A stretch of 21,129 nt of DNA from Collodictyon triciliatum (Eukaryota; CRuMs), in contig JBHJMP010002720.1 of the NCBI GenBank assembly GCA_043381765.1, positions 1 to 21,129 of the forward strand. Direction: 5' to 3'. Of the stretch, positions 1 to 10,052 are shown one piece after another. Below the pieces are notes generated by a model, which did not search any database, was not told the DNA's origin, and was given only the letters and a program-made list of their open reading frames with translations. Each line of letters starts with the position of its first letter. Position 1 is the first letter of the stretch. The position numbers were made by a program, and so were the translations under genes.

Positions 1-75
<75 letters not shown>

Positions 76-193
76 GTTATTATTGTTATTATTGTTATTG
101 TTATTGTTATTGTTATTGTTATTATTGTTATTATTGTTATTATTGTTATTATTGTTATTATTGTTATTATTGTTATTATTGCTATTGCTATTG
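1..193. repeat. ATT / ATTGTT compound microsatellite
   Basis: A pure ATT array runs from the window edge to about position 74. It then becomes a degenerate array in which G replaces A in some units (TTATTG, TTATTATTG) up to about 193. It lies upstream of the RasGEF gene. Any open frame through it is only a poly-leucine artefact. Its left extent is unknown because it starts at the window edge. Confidence 0.97.
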
Positions 194-388
194 TTTTTTC
201 ATCCTCCTATTATCCTGACTGATATTCATATCCTAACGAGGAATGAGCGGATCTGCTACCGGCGGCCAAAAAGGTTTTTTTTTTCTTTTCCTTTTCTCAA
301 AGGCGTTCTTTACTGCCGTCGATCCACGCGGGCACAGATCACTGTGAAAAGACCTTTTCTTTTCGTCTGTGGGGAAACGTAGCAGTTT
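194..388 (+). other. Upstream region / 5' UTR of the RasGEF gene
   Basis: This is non-repetitive sequence between the ATT array and the RasGEF start codon. It contains a T/C-rich run near 276-296. A stop codon (TAG, 380-382) in frame with the ATG at 389 lies just upstream, so the coding frame cannot begin earlier in this exon. No TATA box or other element can be named with confidence. Confidence 0.5.
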
Positions 389-1390
389 ATGTCACATATT
401 TCATTCTCCTCCCGCCACCGCAATGCAGAAGCCAGTCTTGGAACTCGTCTGCGAACAAAGTCTCAGGGCGTTTACTCCAATCTTCGTCCGGGCTCCACCA
501 CCGTCGAATCGCCTGTGAAACAGCAGCCTGCAGGATCAGACCTACCTGTCCGCTCCCGCATCGCCACACAGTATTTTGCTGTGGAAAAGTGAGATACAAT
601 CATTTAGATGGAATGACAATAATGAGCTATTGTTATTAGCCAGTGATAAGGAGCAACATCAATAGATATATCATGTTTCATGGTATCCTGTATGCAAATA
701 AGAAGTTGTAGCCATGCGAGCCATGAACTATTCTTTGTTGATTGGGATGGCTTGGGTTATTGTCACAGTCAGTTTATTGCAGGCCGGCTGCTCCAATATC
801 GTCACCTGATGAACCCTCGAGATCCCCGTCGAACGAAAATGCCACCCCTCAAGGAGGTTTCTCACAAAAACGTGTCCATCTATCTTTCCCTTCTTCATAA
901 TTTTTTTTCCTTGTAGCTGTTCTTCACATTCTTGTTATTCCAGATTCTCAACCAACACGGGCCCAGCCTAAAATCACCGTCTATGAGGTTAATTCTTCGC
1001 AATTAAATACACCGGCGACTCAAGGTACATTTCGTAATAATTATTGGTCAATAAAAATGTTTTTTTTTTTTTGCTTCTGAAGTAGCATAGACTCGAATGA
1101 ATAAAATAAAATAATGGATTCCTTTGTCACTATTATTTCTAGTGACGATGTCTCCTATTACAACTGTGGATATGTCGCAACTCGGTCTGGTAACTCGAGT
1201 TGATGGTTTGTTAACAAATAATTATATGAACAAAACTTCTTTGATTATGATTATAATTATGATTATGATTATTATTACTATGACTATGATTATGATTATG
1301 ATTATTATGAATATGATTATGAATATGATTATGAATATGAATATGATTATGAATATGATTATGAATATGAATATGATTATTATGATTATG

Positions 1391-1485
<95 letters not shown>

Positions 1486-4400
1486 GTCTATGTCTATGTC
1501 TATGTCTATGTCTATGTTATATTTGAATGAGATATGGTGCCAATCTTCTTTTTCTATCTTCTCCCTTTTCTTAATTTTTTCAACACTTTCCTCCATTATT
1601 CTGCGTTGAAAGTTAAAGTCAATTTCGCCGTTGATTTCGCCGTTGATTTCGCCGTTGATTTCGTTCTTCTCACAAGTACACACGTATCTCCAAAGGAAAC
1701 ATCAAGAAAGACAACATCGATCGATCCAACTGGACAGCCATGGCCATGAGACGACATCCAGAGGTGTTAGAAATCTGTGAACGAGTTCGCCCAGTCAGTC
1801 GTGCCCTCAGCTTTGGAAGGCTTTACAACGTCGGAACCACGGAAGTGAAAGAAACCCTCTCCAGACATACCATATATCAACTTATAATGCAGCATCTTCA
1901 ATTTGAGGGGATGCGAATGTCTCGCGCGCAGATAGAAGATGAAACTAAAATCAAATGTTTAGAAATTATTCCTATTACATTTCATTTGTTTATTTTTTTA
2001 ACGCCATTATCGATTTATCATACATTTTCTTTTTCTTGGATGTTTAATTGTCTTTTATATACCTAATTGTTTATATCTTTATCATTTGTTATGCACAAAA
2101 TTACAAAGAAAAAATAATGATTAAATTCACAATTTTGTCCAAATTATTATCTTTTGTTTGTCTATTTGTGTTTAAATCTAACTTGATAAAGCTCATCCAA
2201 ACCTTGACGATTCTACGACATGTAAAACTATATATTTTTTTTATCATAAAACACTAACTTCATTCTTTCCCGATAGACTGCAACGTCGATCTTCCTGAAA
2301 GTAGATTAGTGACCCTCTTACGCATGGCCATCAAAGATACTGACAAAGTTTTCGACCTTACCATGGGTATGACGAAATATCGACTTTAACACATACCATT
2401 TTGTTTGTTCTAATACAGGCCCTTTTTTTCTCTTGTTATCTTTTTTAGAAAAAGACAAAAATTTTAATAAACTCTCAGCTTTACTCTCCCCATGCAACTC
2501 AATCACTGCTTAAAATGCACACAGATAACGATGATGAAAGCCTCGATGATAGAGAAGTTGAGCTCTCCAAACACTTACATGGCCTTGGAGTGGTCAAGAA
2601 AGGTGCTTTGTCTTCCTGGATAACCAATAGCGTCAATGAAGACTGAATACTTATCGTTTTATCTGTATTGACATTCTGTTGGTGTACTGATAAGGAAGCA
2701 ATCTGAATGCAATATTCATTATTTCCACACAAAATGAATAGACGAGGACGATGATGTCGACATTTGGGACGAGCCAGATGATGAGTATGGTTAATTGCCC
2801 TATATTTGTTCAAACATATTTTCGGATCCAAAGAATCCATATCAGCGATGTAATAAATATAAGCCAAATCCGTGGAATATTGTCCACTTTGTTACACGAA
2901 AAAGATGCCGCACAATATTTATCACACTGTGGCTATACGTGCAGGGGAAAAAATATTACTTACGAACCAGCAGCTCCAGCCGTGCAGGACGCTGTTGAAA
3001 TTAGAACTGCCAGCTTGAATAAACTTGTAGAGAAAATTACTACTGATAAAAGCCCAGGTTTTCCCCTGCATTTATAATAATGACAATGGGCAATTTAAAC
3101 ATTTCTCCTTCCATTGAAGTCTTCTAATTAATCGATACCCTCTTCCTTTCTTCTCTCTCTCTCCTTTTTAAAAGAAGTTCAAGTGCAAAAAAAAAAAAAA
3201 AAAATTAACGATTTTAATTTCTCTCTAACTTGCCATAATTAGACTCCAATTTTATCAAGACTTTTATCATGACGTATCGCTCCTTTACAACTCCTGAGAA
3301 ACTCCTTTACAAACTTCTCAGAAGGTCCAACCTATTAGATATAAATAAGCATTTTGTGTGAGACGGTCTGTTGAAATCATTGTCCACTTAAAATGCCCAC
3401 TAAAAATTTGATTTACCTTCACACAGATACCGTGTCCCATGTGAATCTGATATATCTAGTGAGGACCGCTTAATCTGGGAGAGAGAAGTTCAAAGGCCGA
3501 TCCAAACTAAAGTTTGCAACGTCTTGAAGATGTGGCTTGAGTCGAACATATACGACTTGGATAAGAAATGGTTCATTGTATTCTTTCTATACTTTTTCTT
3601 CTTAATAGGTTTCCTTATAATAGCTTTCATCTGTTTTCACAAATCATGTGCCTTTGTCTCAATTGAAGAGAAAAAGGGGAAGGATTGATCTAAATAATTA
3701 TTTTTTACATAAAAAAAGCTACGATGTTTTGAATCACTTTGTCGATCACATACTCATCAAAGACGGCTATGCAAATATGTCAAAGCAGCTCGGGACACTG
3801 CTATCCAAAAAGGTAAGCAGCTTTGTTCAATACTTTTTTTTTGTGGAAATATTCACGTAATATATCTATAATGTAACTGGCTGATATTTTATGGTTAAAT
3901 GCAGGGTGATACAACGAGCCATCATCGAGACTACAGAGGACTTTTAAACTCACCCGAACCCAAGGCAACTCGCAATTTTTATTTGGAAAAATAGATATTC
4001 CTTGATCTTTTTTTTTCGGTTAAGAATGTTGGCTTTCTACTCGTCCACTAATAATAATAATAATCAACGAAACAATCAAACAATCAAACAATCAAACAAT
4101 CAAACAATCAAACAATCAATCAAACAATCAATCAAACAATCAAACAATCAAACAATCAAACAATCAAACAATCAATCAAACAAACAATCAAACAATCAAA
4201 CAATCAAACAATCAATCAATCAATCAAACAATCAAACATTCGATTTATTGGCGCAGGTTCCAAGGAATGTATTTTCTCCAACACTCGAGTTCACAGATGT
4301 GGATGAAGAAGAAATAGCTCGGCAGTTAACCCTAGTTGATTTCTCCCTATTTTCTGCGATTCAGGTAGATTAGTGATGATTTTTAGGTGGTTAAGACACC

Positions 4401-6110
4401 CTAAATTATATATTTTTATACGAGTGAATCTTGAAACCCTTTATAATGTAGTCTTCTGTTTGATTTTCTTACACTTATTTTCTTTGTATGAACAACAAAA
4501 AGCCATCCGAGCTATTGAATCAGGTTTGCATCAAAAGCATTTTATTCAAAAAAAAATAAGAGAAAGAAAAGAAAGGAAAAGAAATGATAGACTTGGGGAC
4601 TTTATTCATAAACCATATTAAAAGCAATCATTTTTAATGAATTTTTTTTTAATTGCCAGGCGTGGACCAAACCGAAGCTTAAACATCGTTGTCCAAATTT
4701 GTTGCGTTTGATTCAGCGATTTAACGACCTCTCTGCGTGGGTTGCATCAACCATTCTGCAGGAGAGTAAAGTCAAAGGACGCTCACGAATTATGACTAAA
4801 TTTGTCAAAATTACAGAGGTATTGATTAAATTAATTATCATTAGAAGGATATATTTTATTTTAACTAAAATTATAACAAATACTTTAGAACACACAAATT
4901 TATAAATAACAAATTCGCTTTGTAAGTGCATGAAAAACACAATCACATTTTTATTGCCTACTTAATATGAGAATAATCATCGACCAACCGGGTTTAAAAT
5001 CTTTATGCTCATTCCAATATAAAAATAAACTGTCCGGGGTCGTTTCGCTTCGATAACACAGCATTTACTTGCCCTTCGCAACTATAACACTCTCATGGCT
5101 ATTACATCCGGATTTAACTTCTCTGGAGTTTACCGTCTAAAATACACAAAAGAGCTTCTGCCCAGACAACAGCAAGAGGTAAATCCACCGTAACAAAAAT
5201 ATATGGACTCCTGATTTGTTGATTTCGAAGAATTTTTATTACATCTTCCTTTACTTTATGCATATAAAATATTAACCAATAATTTTTTACTTCTTCAACG
5301 AGCACTTCGCCCCCAATAGGGAATGATTTATTTTTGAGCGATTGATTATTATCATCATTACTATTATTTTTGAAGGTTTTGCAGTATCACGAGAAATTGC
5401 TTTCTACTGACGGTTCGTCGAAGGCCTATCGCATGGCTATGAAAGCAGCCGAAAAGCCCAGCATACCAATCATGTAACCCCACTTATTTACCAGTTCTCG
5501 TATGGCTCGAATAGTCATCCATTCATCCTGAATCTTTTTGTAATCAACTGTGGTATATTTAACATCTGCGTTGGATTCCAGAGGCATCCACCTCACGGAC
5601 CTTGTTTTCATCGAAGAGGGCAATCCAGATAGTATCGAAGGATTGATAAACTTTTCCAAGTGCAAACTTGTCTACAAAACCATTGAGGTAAGTCATACAA
5701 AATGCTGCAGATTCGCAGCCTAACCAGTGGCTCTGAAATCGGCCACATGAAAAGATTCGATATGTATTAGTAGATTCCACTACAACACAACTAATCGATT
5801 AATTTTACAATATAGGAGTTGCGAACCTACCAGGAGACGGCGTACAATTTTGTTCCCGTTATTCAGGTAATGAGAATTCACTTGCTTGATATTAATATAA
5901 TCCATAAAGAAAAATTGAAAGTATTAGAATAAGAAAACAAACAAAACAAACAGGAAAAAAAAAGGGAAAAAATGAAAGGCTTACAGATGAAACACTTTGC
6001 AGATCCAAAACCTGTTCAGCAACTTTCCGCCTCGACTTGATGAGCAATCGCTCCATCAATTGTCTCTTGTGTTGGAACCGCGCGGTGCCGAGCGGCACGA
6101 AATCGCTTAA
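389..6110 (+). CDS. Ras guanine nucleotide exchange factor (REM + CDC25/RasGEF domains), 711 aa, 21 exons
   Basis: This protein would load GTP onto a Ras-family GTPase at a membrane. Exons: 389-570, 783-856, 944-1024, 1143-1189, 1677-1956, 2277-2366, 2525-2602, 2742-2784, 2945-3057, 3243-3324, 3427-3570, 3719-3812, 3905-3964, 4257-4364, 4503-4523, 4660-4818, 5062-5178, 5376-5473, 5582-5687, 5816-5866, 6003-6110. They sum to 2136 nt with every phase matching. Seen in the protein: a Ser/Pro-rich N-terminus (about 1-125); a short helical LisH-like motif (about 190-221, [17 protein letters not shown]); an acidic stretch containing [10 protein letters not shown]; the REM (RasGEF N) domain (about 311-436; [16 protein letters not shown], then [17 protein letters not shown]); and the CDC25 domain (about 468-711), with [66 protein letters not shown] and a terminal LSLVLEPR. 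Ras-family specificity cannot be told. The first four exons are supported only by phase and splice sites. The domain exons are firm. Confidence 0.95.
1243..1516. repeat. Compound GATTAT / GAATAT / ATT / TGTCTA microsatellite in RasGEF intron 4
   Basis: The array changes unit along its length: GATTAT and GAATAT hexamers to about 1388, pure ATT to about 1483, then five TGTCTA hexamers to about 1516. It lies wholly inside intron 4 (1190-1676), the longest intron of the gene. It accounts for the poly-Ile frames on both strands here. Confidence 0.95.
1624..1659. repeat. Three tandem copies of a 12-bp unit
   Basis: TTCGCCGTTGAT is repeated three times without change (1624-1635, 1636-1647, 1648-1659), with a further partial copy on the downstream side. 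It ends 17 nt before the predicted acceptor of RasGEF exon 5. It is a small tandem duplication near a 3' splice site, with no evident function. Confidence 0.9.
3965..4256 (+). other. GC-AG intron of the RasGEF gene, filled by a CAAT/CAAA array
   Basis: Exon 13 ends at 3964 (..CCCAAG) and is followed by GCAACT. Between the exon start at 3905 and the in-frame stop at 3992-3994 the only GT is at the second base of the exon, so the donor has to be GC. The acceptor GCGCAG ends at 4256 and keeps frame into [12 protein letters not shown]. Inside lie five AAT units (about 4049-4064) and an interrupted CAAT/CAAA array (about 4073-4238). Confidence 0.8.
4503..4523 (+). other. 21-nt microexon (RasGEF exon 15) encoding PSELLNQ
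   Basis: These 21 bases encode the conserved PSELLNQ that family members carry between the first conserved block (..LFSAIQ) and [13 protein letters not shown]. Both neighbours are phase 0: exon 14 ends at 4364 before GTAGAT and exon 16 begins at 4660 after TTGCCAG. The microexon is flanked by AG at 4501-4502 and GTTTGC after 4523. Skipping it would stay in frame but remove a core piece of the CDC25 fold. Confidence 0.85.
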
Positions 6111-6777
6111 ATCAATCAGAGCACGACATTAAATGATTAGTTGATTCGATGGCTCATGCTTCTTTTGTTTTGAACATGAAAGTGATGTTTATTTTTTCTC
6201 AGGGCTGCTTCTTCATTTATTTTATTTTTTTGGGTGGCATAATACTTTCATCGATATTCTCTTCTCCCAAATACATCATTGAAGAGGTAAAATTGGAACA
6301 TGGGATTTTTTTTATTTTTTTTTTGCGATTTGATATTATTTTATTTATTTCAAGTATAAACAAATCATAAGCAATATCGGTATTTTTCTTTTAAAAGAGG
6401 AGAAAATACGTTTCAAACCATGTAAAAGAATTTCTAATTAAATGCCTTTAAGATCTCTCAACAACATATGGCTCGCATAAACCAGAAACAAAATCGATGC
6501 ACACATATCGAAAATTATGTTGGTTTTCTTTTTCTCCTTTTTTTTTTCTTCTTTCTTTCTAGTCAATCCATGAAGCGTTGTGTTTTCGAATCTTGTAATT
6601 AAGCCGTTTAAATTAAGTGAATGCTAAAGCAGAAAAGGAGAAAAAATTGAGAAAAATGAAAGGTACTTATCATCCGCAAAAAACAGGACGGCGAAGAAAA
6701 AAAAAAAAGAATAATTATTGCCTTCACTTTCAGAGAAGAATAAAGAAGAGGGGAAAAAAAAACGAGGGCGTATTGTT
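6111..6777. other. Convergent intergenic spacer (RasGEF 3' end / lpxA 3' end)
   Basis: This tail-to-tail spacer lies between the RasGEF stop (6108-6110, + strand) and the lpxA stop (6778-6780, - strand). It is AT-rich with several T runs on the + strand (about 6305-6325 and 6525-6560). It presumably holds both 3' UTRs. A hydrophobic frame at 6149-6370 has no splice or family support. I see no gene here. Confidence 0.6.
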
Positions 6778-9150
6778 CTATGCAGAATGGTCCCAGGTAT
6801 CCGCGACAGAGCAGAGTTTTCGGTTGGCCCGCGATTGTTCCTTGCAAAACTGAACGATATCCTGCACGAGAATGTTGGCCGTCGTGTGTTGGATGTGACT
6901 CAACCGCTCATCAAATGTTGAAAGCTGAGACGAGTGATTCGGGTGTGATGGAATGGGCGGACTCTGATTCGATTGTAATTCGAGCTCATCATCAGCAAGG
7001 GAAACGTCAGCGGAAAACTCTTTTTGAAAGAGATATTTGCATATCTGCGTTTTGATAATAGTTTAGGAATAGATTCAGTACCAGATGATGAACTGTTTCC
7101 TACTGGTTTTCTTCTGTCTTATTTGAAGATATTTCAATACGGATTATTTGGTAGGAATTGGTTTTTGAAAAAGAAAAAAAGGAAAAACAACTTCGTGTCG
7201 CGAGAACAAAAAAGGAAAAAAATTATATTTTGCTGTATTCAAGTCATAATGTTTGAGGTTAAAAAAAAAGATAAATACATTTAACAGTTCAATCAACTGG
7301 GGAGTTGAATGCTTCCTCCTTCTTAATCCAATAAGATTCAAACCCTATATACCGAGAATGCATAATCTTAGGAGCCATTTTATCATACTCTGAAGGCATT
7401 TCCAAGTCGAAATAACTGTACCTAAGAATTGTATTTTCTTGGCGATTTTGTTTGTTTCATTATGTCATACATGTAACCGTGCGCGATTTCCTTTTACTAG
7501 TCCGTATGGAATCACATCTCCGACAATTCCTGACATGCCACCAACCATGGCAAGTTTACCTTGTAAAGCATTATTGCAATCATATTATCAAGTATCGTAA
7601 TTGTGTGCTCCTTTTAAAAAAAATAATTGGAGGAACACGATTTCAGTATTATATATTACCGATTCGCGTGTGTTGATGAATACCACAATGGCCACCAATA
7701 ATCGCCTGGTCATCAATTGTAACATGCCCAGCCAGGTGAGTATTATTGGATAGTATAACCTATAGAATAATGAATGCAACATCAATCAAGTGTACGTTCA
7801 TTCCAAAAAAAGCCTAGTTTGGTTGTCCAAATATCATACTGACGAAATAATTATTTGAAGATGTGCATACTGAAATAGCAAACATATAAAGACCATGAGG
7901 AGACATGTAGTAAAATACTTGATTTCCTATCCTACAGTCGTGAGCTATGTGAACGCCTGTCATCATCAGAACTTGATTTCCAATCGTAGTTACTCCACCC
8001 CCGCCCTATATATGAGTAACATATAGCAATAGTGAATACAACTTTGGACGATAGATAAAAGTTATTATATTAAAAAAAATATATTAGTAAGTATCTATTT
8101 ACTCTTCATTTGTAGGGTTCAAATTATAAAATCGGGCATATCTGGGACAAATTAATCTTGAATATAATATTATTCGTAAAACTCAAAAGAAAGGAAAGAG
8201 ACAAAAAGGTAAAGCACCAGTGTCCCGATGTTGACTGTCACGTTTTCTCTTATGATACAGCTATCTCCGATTAAAAGGCGACAATCTTCACCACGGTACT
8301 TCAAGTCCTGGATGGCTGCGTATGTTATCACAAGAAGAGAGAAAAAAATCGGTGTCTGACTTTTGGGGGGAAAATAAAGACCTGCGGCGCGTTTCCAATA
8401 GAAGCAAATGGGAATATTGTCGTGTTGGAACCCACAAGAGTGCTCCCAGACACAGCCACGTGTGAATGCAGCTTTACGCCCGCCTTAAGATGAACGCCTA
8501 TGCGATGTATATATAGTTCAGTATAAAATTGTGTGGATATAGATTACGTTTTTTCTTCCTTTATTCGAATCAAAAGATATGGATTAAATCTTATTACGAT
8601 TGTGAAACCACACAAAGAAGCAAGGCATCATTAGTATAGATTATGAATAAAACAAAACACCCCGATTGTGAAGAAGGCTGTGTCGGAAAATGTGCAATTC
8701 ATCAACACACATCATTCGTGCCAACTATCATTGATATTACACTCATCTTCCGTATAGTTTTCGAAAGAAAAGGAGAGGGACAGAGAGAGGGAGAGAAAGG
8801 CATATCGTGAAATAACAAAGCACCTTTGTTGATGACACAAAAAGGGCCTATTTGCACGTCGTTCTCTATGACTGCGTCTGGATGAATGCAGGCACTCGGG
8901 TGAATCGACGTGGACGACAAACGCAGTGAAGCTTTTGGACACGGTTTTAGTCGCAGGCGGCAGAAAATGTGTTAGGAAAGTATCAGATGCTGCGTTTGTG
9001 TGGACTCTGCTTTGTTTTGAGGGCCTTTTTCAGCGTGCGTAATAAATATATATATATAATTGCAAAAGCTTTACTGCCTTTCGAACTCCATGCCGATGCC
9101 AAAAGCTGCTTTCTTGGTTGCAGTAGCGTAGAGAAGCCTGACCGAAGCAT
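6778..9150 (-). CDS. lpxA: Acyl-[ACP]--UDP-GlcNAc O-acyltransferase (LpxA), mitochondrial-type presequence, 332 aa, 9 exons
   Basis: LpxA transfers a hydroxyacyl chain from acyl-ACP to UDP-GlcNAc, the first step of lipid A synthesis. Exons in transcript order: 9150-9075, 8931-8824, 8497-8382, 8307-8218, 8005-7919, 7759-7660, 7559-7471, 7344-7279, 7044-6778 (999 nt, phases consistent). Residues 1-34 begin [17 protein letters not shown] and are rich in Arg/Ser with no acidic residue, like a mitochondrial presequence; a TAG lies in frame upstream. Hexapeptide repeats follow ([20 protein letters not shown]), then QDLKYRGE (100-107), GVHIAHDC with the candidate catalytic His152 (E. coli His125), LAGHVTI (His171), GIHQH (His187) and [10 protein letters not shown] near the C-terminal helical domain. 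The usual HQF is HQH here. The C-terminal domain is about 40 residues longer than in E. coli, with a Ser/Pro/Asn-rich insert. Plants are known to have mitochondrial Lpx enzymes. The introns argue against contamination. Confidence 0.93.
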
Positions 9151-9210
9151 ATGCACCAATTGCTACTGTATTGGACGGCTTCTCGGTTAGATTATGTCGC
9201 TCTGTTGTGC

Positions 9211-9462
9211 TTTTTTTGTTTGTTTGTTTTTTGTTTGTTTTTTGTTTGTTTTTTGTTTGTTTTTTGTTTGTTTTTTGTTTGTTTTTGTTTGTTTTTTGTT
9301 TGTTTTTTGTTTGTTTTTTGTTTGTTTTTTGTTTGTTTTTTGTTTGTTTTTTGTTTGTTTTTTGTTTGTTTTTGTTTTTTGTTTGTTTGTTTTTTGTTTG
9401 TTTGTTTTTTGTTTGTTTTTTGTTTGTTTTTTGTTTGTTTTTTGTTTGTTTTTTGTTTTGTT
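9211..9462. repeat. TTTTTTGTTTG (11-bp) array
   Basis: About 250 bp of an 11-bp unit, TTTTTTGTTTG, with a few shorter variants. It starts about 60 nt upstream of the lpxA ATG. On the lpxA sense strand it reads as an A-rich array with C spacers, so it may lie in the lpxA 5' UTR or core promoter. Confidence 0.95.
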
Positions 9463-9638
9463 CGACCTGAGTAAAACATGCCATAATAGTATTATATTTA
9501 TGGAAAATAATAATATTTCATTTTTTAAAATTCAAATATGATAATATTTTTGCCTTACATATTTTTGTGATACAAAATTAATTTTCTTATATGATAAATA
9601 ACTTGCAACAGGACTGGTGACAGTTCGACACGCAACTC

Positions 9639-9646
9639 CACGTCAC
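9639..9646. promoter_or_regulatory. CACGTCAC motif, copy 1 (CRE/bZIP-like)
   Basis: CACGTCAC contains ACGTCA, the reverse complement of TGACGT, which is a typical half-site of bZIP (CREB/ATF-like) factors. It is in the GC-richer block between the two divergent start codons. A related CGCGTCAC lies 10 nt downstream. The functional role is inferred only. Confidence 0.35.
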
Positions 9647-9722
9647 AACGCGTCACCAACTCACCGCATAGCAAAACACGGATGACCCGACAACTCAGAA
9701 TGACGACATCACTGCGCACCCG

Positions 9723-9730
9723 CACGTCAC
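9723..9730. promoter_or_regulatory. CACGTCAC motif, copy 2 (CRE/bZIP-like)
   Basis: This is a second exact CACGTCAC, 84 bp from the first and in the same orientation. It is followed directly by TTCCGCAC. The repetition of an exact octamer in a short non-repetitive block between two divergent genes is the reason for listing it. Confidence 0.35.
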
Positions 9731-10052
9731 TTCCGCACAAACACAACAGAATCCACGTTCGAGGCGTTTTACCACAGACATAATATCTTGCTTGTTTCTT
9801 TGTTCATTTGCTTTTTTTATTTTTGATTGCTTGCTTGCTTGCTTCGCTCTTTTATCGTGCAAACACTCGCTCAATGACGCTTTGTTTGGGATAATCCTCT
9901 GTGTTGTTTGGGTATCGACCGGCTTGTGTGGACTCGCAAGGATAAAGGTGTCGAACCGTGAGTCGGTCGGCCTTTGGATGCCTCACCCATACAAGGGCCG
10001 CGGGGATTTCCGAGCATTTTTTTGTGTTTTGTGTTTTATTTTATTTATTTTA

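Noticed and set aside
74-382. Poly-leucine frame on the + strand
   Set aside because: It is the translation of the ATTGTT microsatellite followed by unrelated upstream sequence. No splice or family support.
1124-1683. Poly-isoleucine frames on both strands
   Set aside because: They come from the GATTAT/ATT array inside RasGEF intron 4. The real exon here is only 1143-1189, in phase with its neighbours.
4073-4238. Possible CRISPR-like or satellite array of CAATCAAA units
   Set aside because: The units are 4-8 bp with no spacers and lie inside a spliced intron of a eukaryotic gene. It is a plain microsatellite.
5114-6098. Minus-strand frames over 5114-5305, 5426-5665, 5559-5780 and 5892-6098
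   Set aside because: They lie over RasGEF exons 17-21, whose plus-strand translation gives clear CDC25 motifs. The minus frames show none.
6149-6370. Hydrophobic + strand frame after the RasGEF stop
   Set aside because: It looks membrane-like only because the DNA is T-rich. It has no recognisable domain and no splice link to the RasGEF end.
6778-9150. Bacterial contamination as the source of lpxA
   Set aside because: Eight phase-consistent spliceosomal-type introns interrupt the gene, and it sits between intron-rich eukaryotic genes with the same base composition.
9071-9180. Minus-strand frame ending [10 protein letters not shown], resembling a porin C-terminal beta-signal
   Set aside because: Shifting by one base gives an ATG-started, acid-free presequence with a good donor (GTAAAG) that joins the LpxA exon in frame. 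No other porin-like sequence is nearby.
9151-9541. Phe/Leu/Cys-Val frames (+) and Lys/Gln/Thr/Asn frames (-)
   Set aside because: Pure consequence of the 11-bp TTTTTTGTTTG array.
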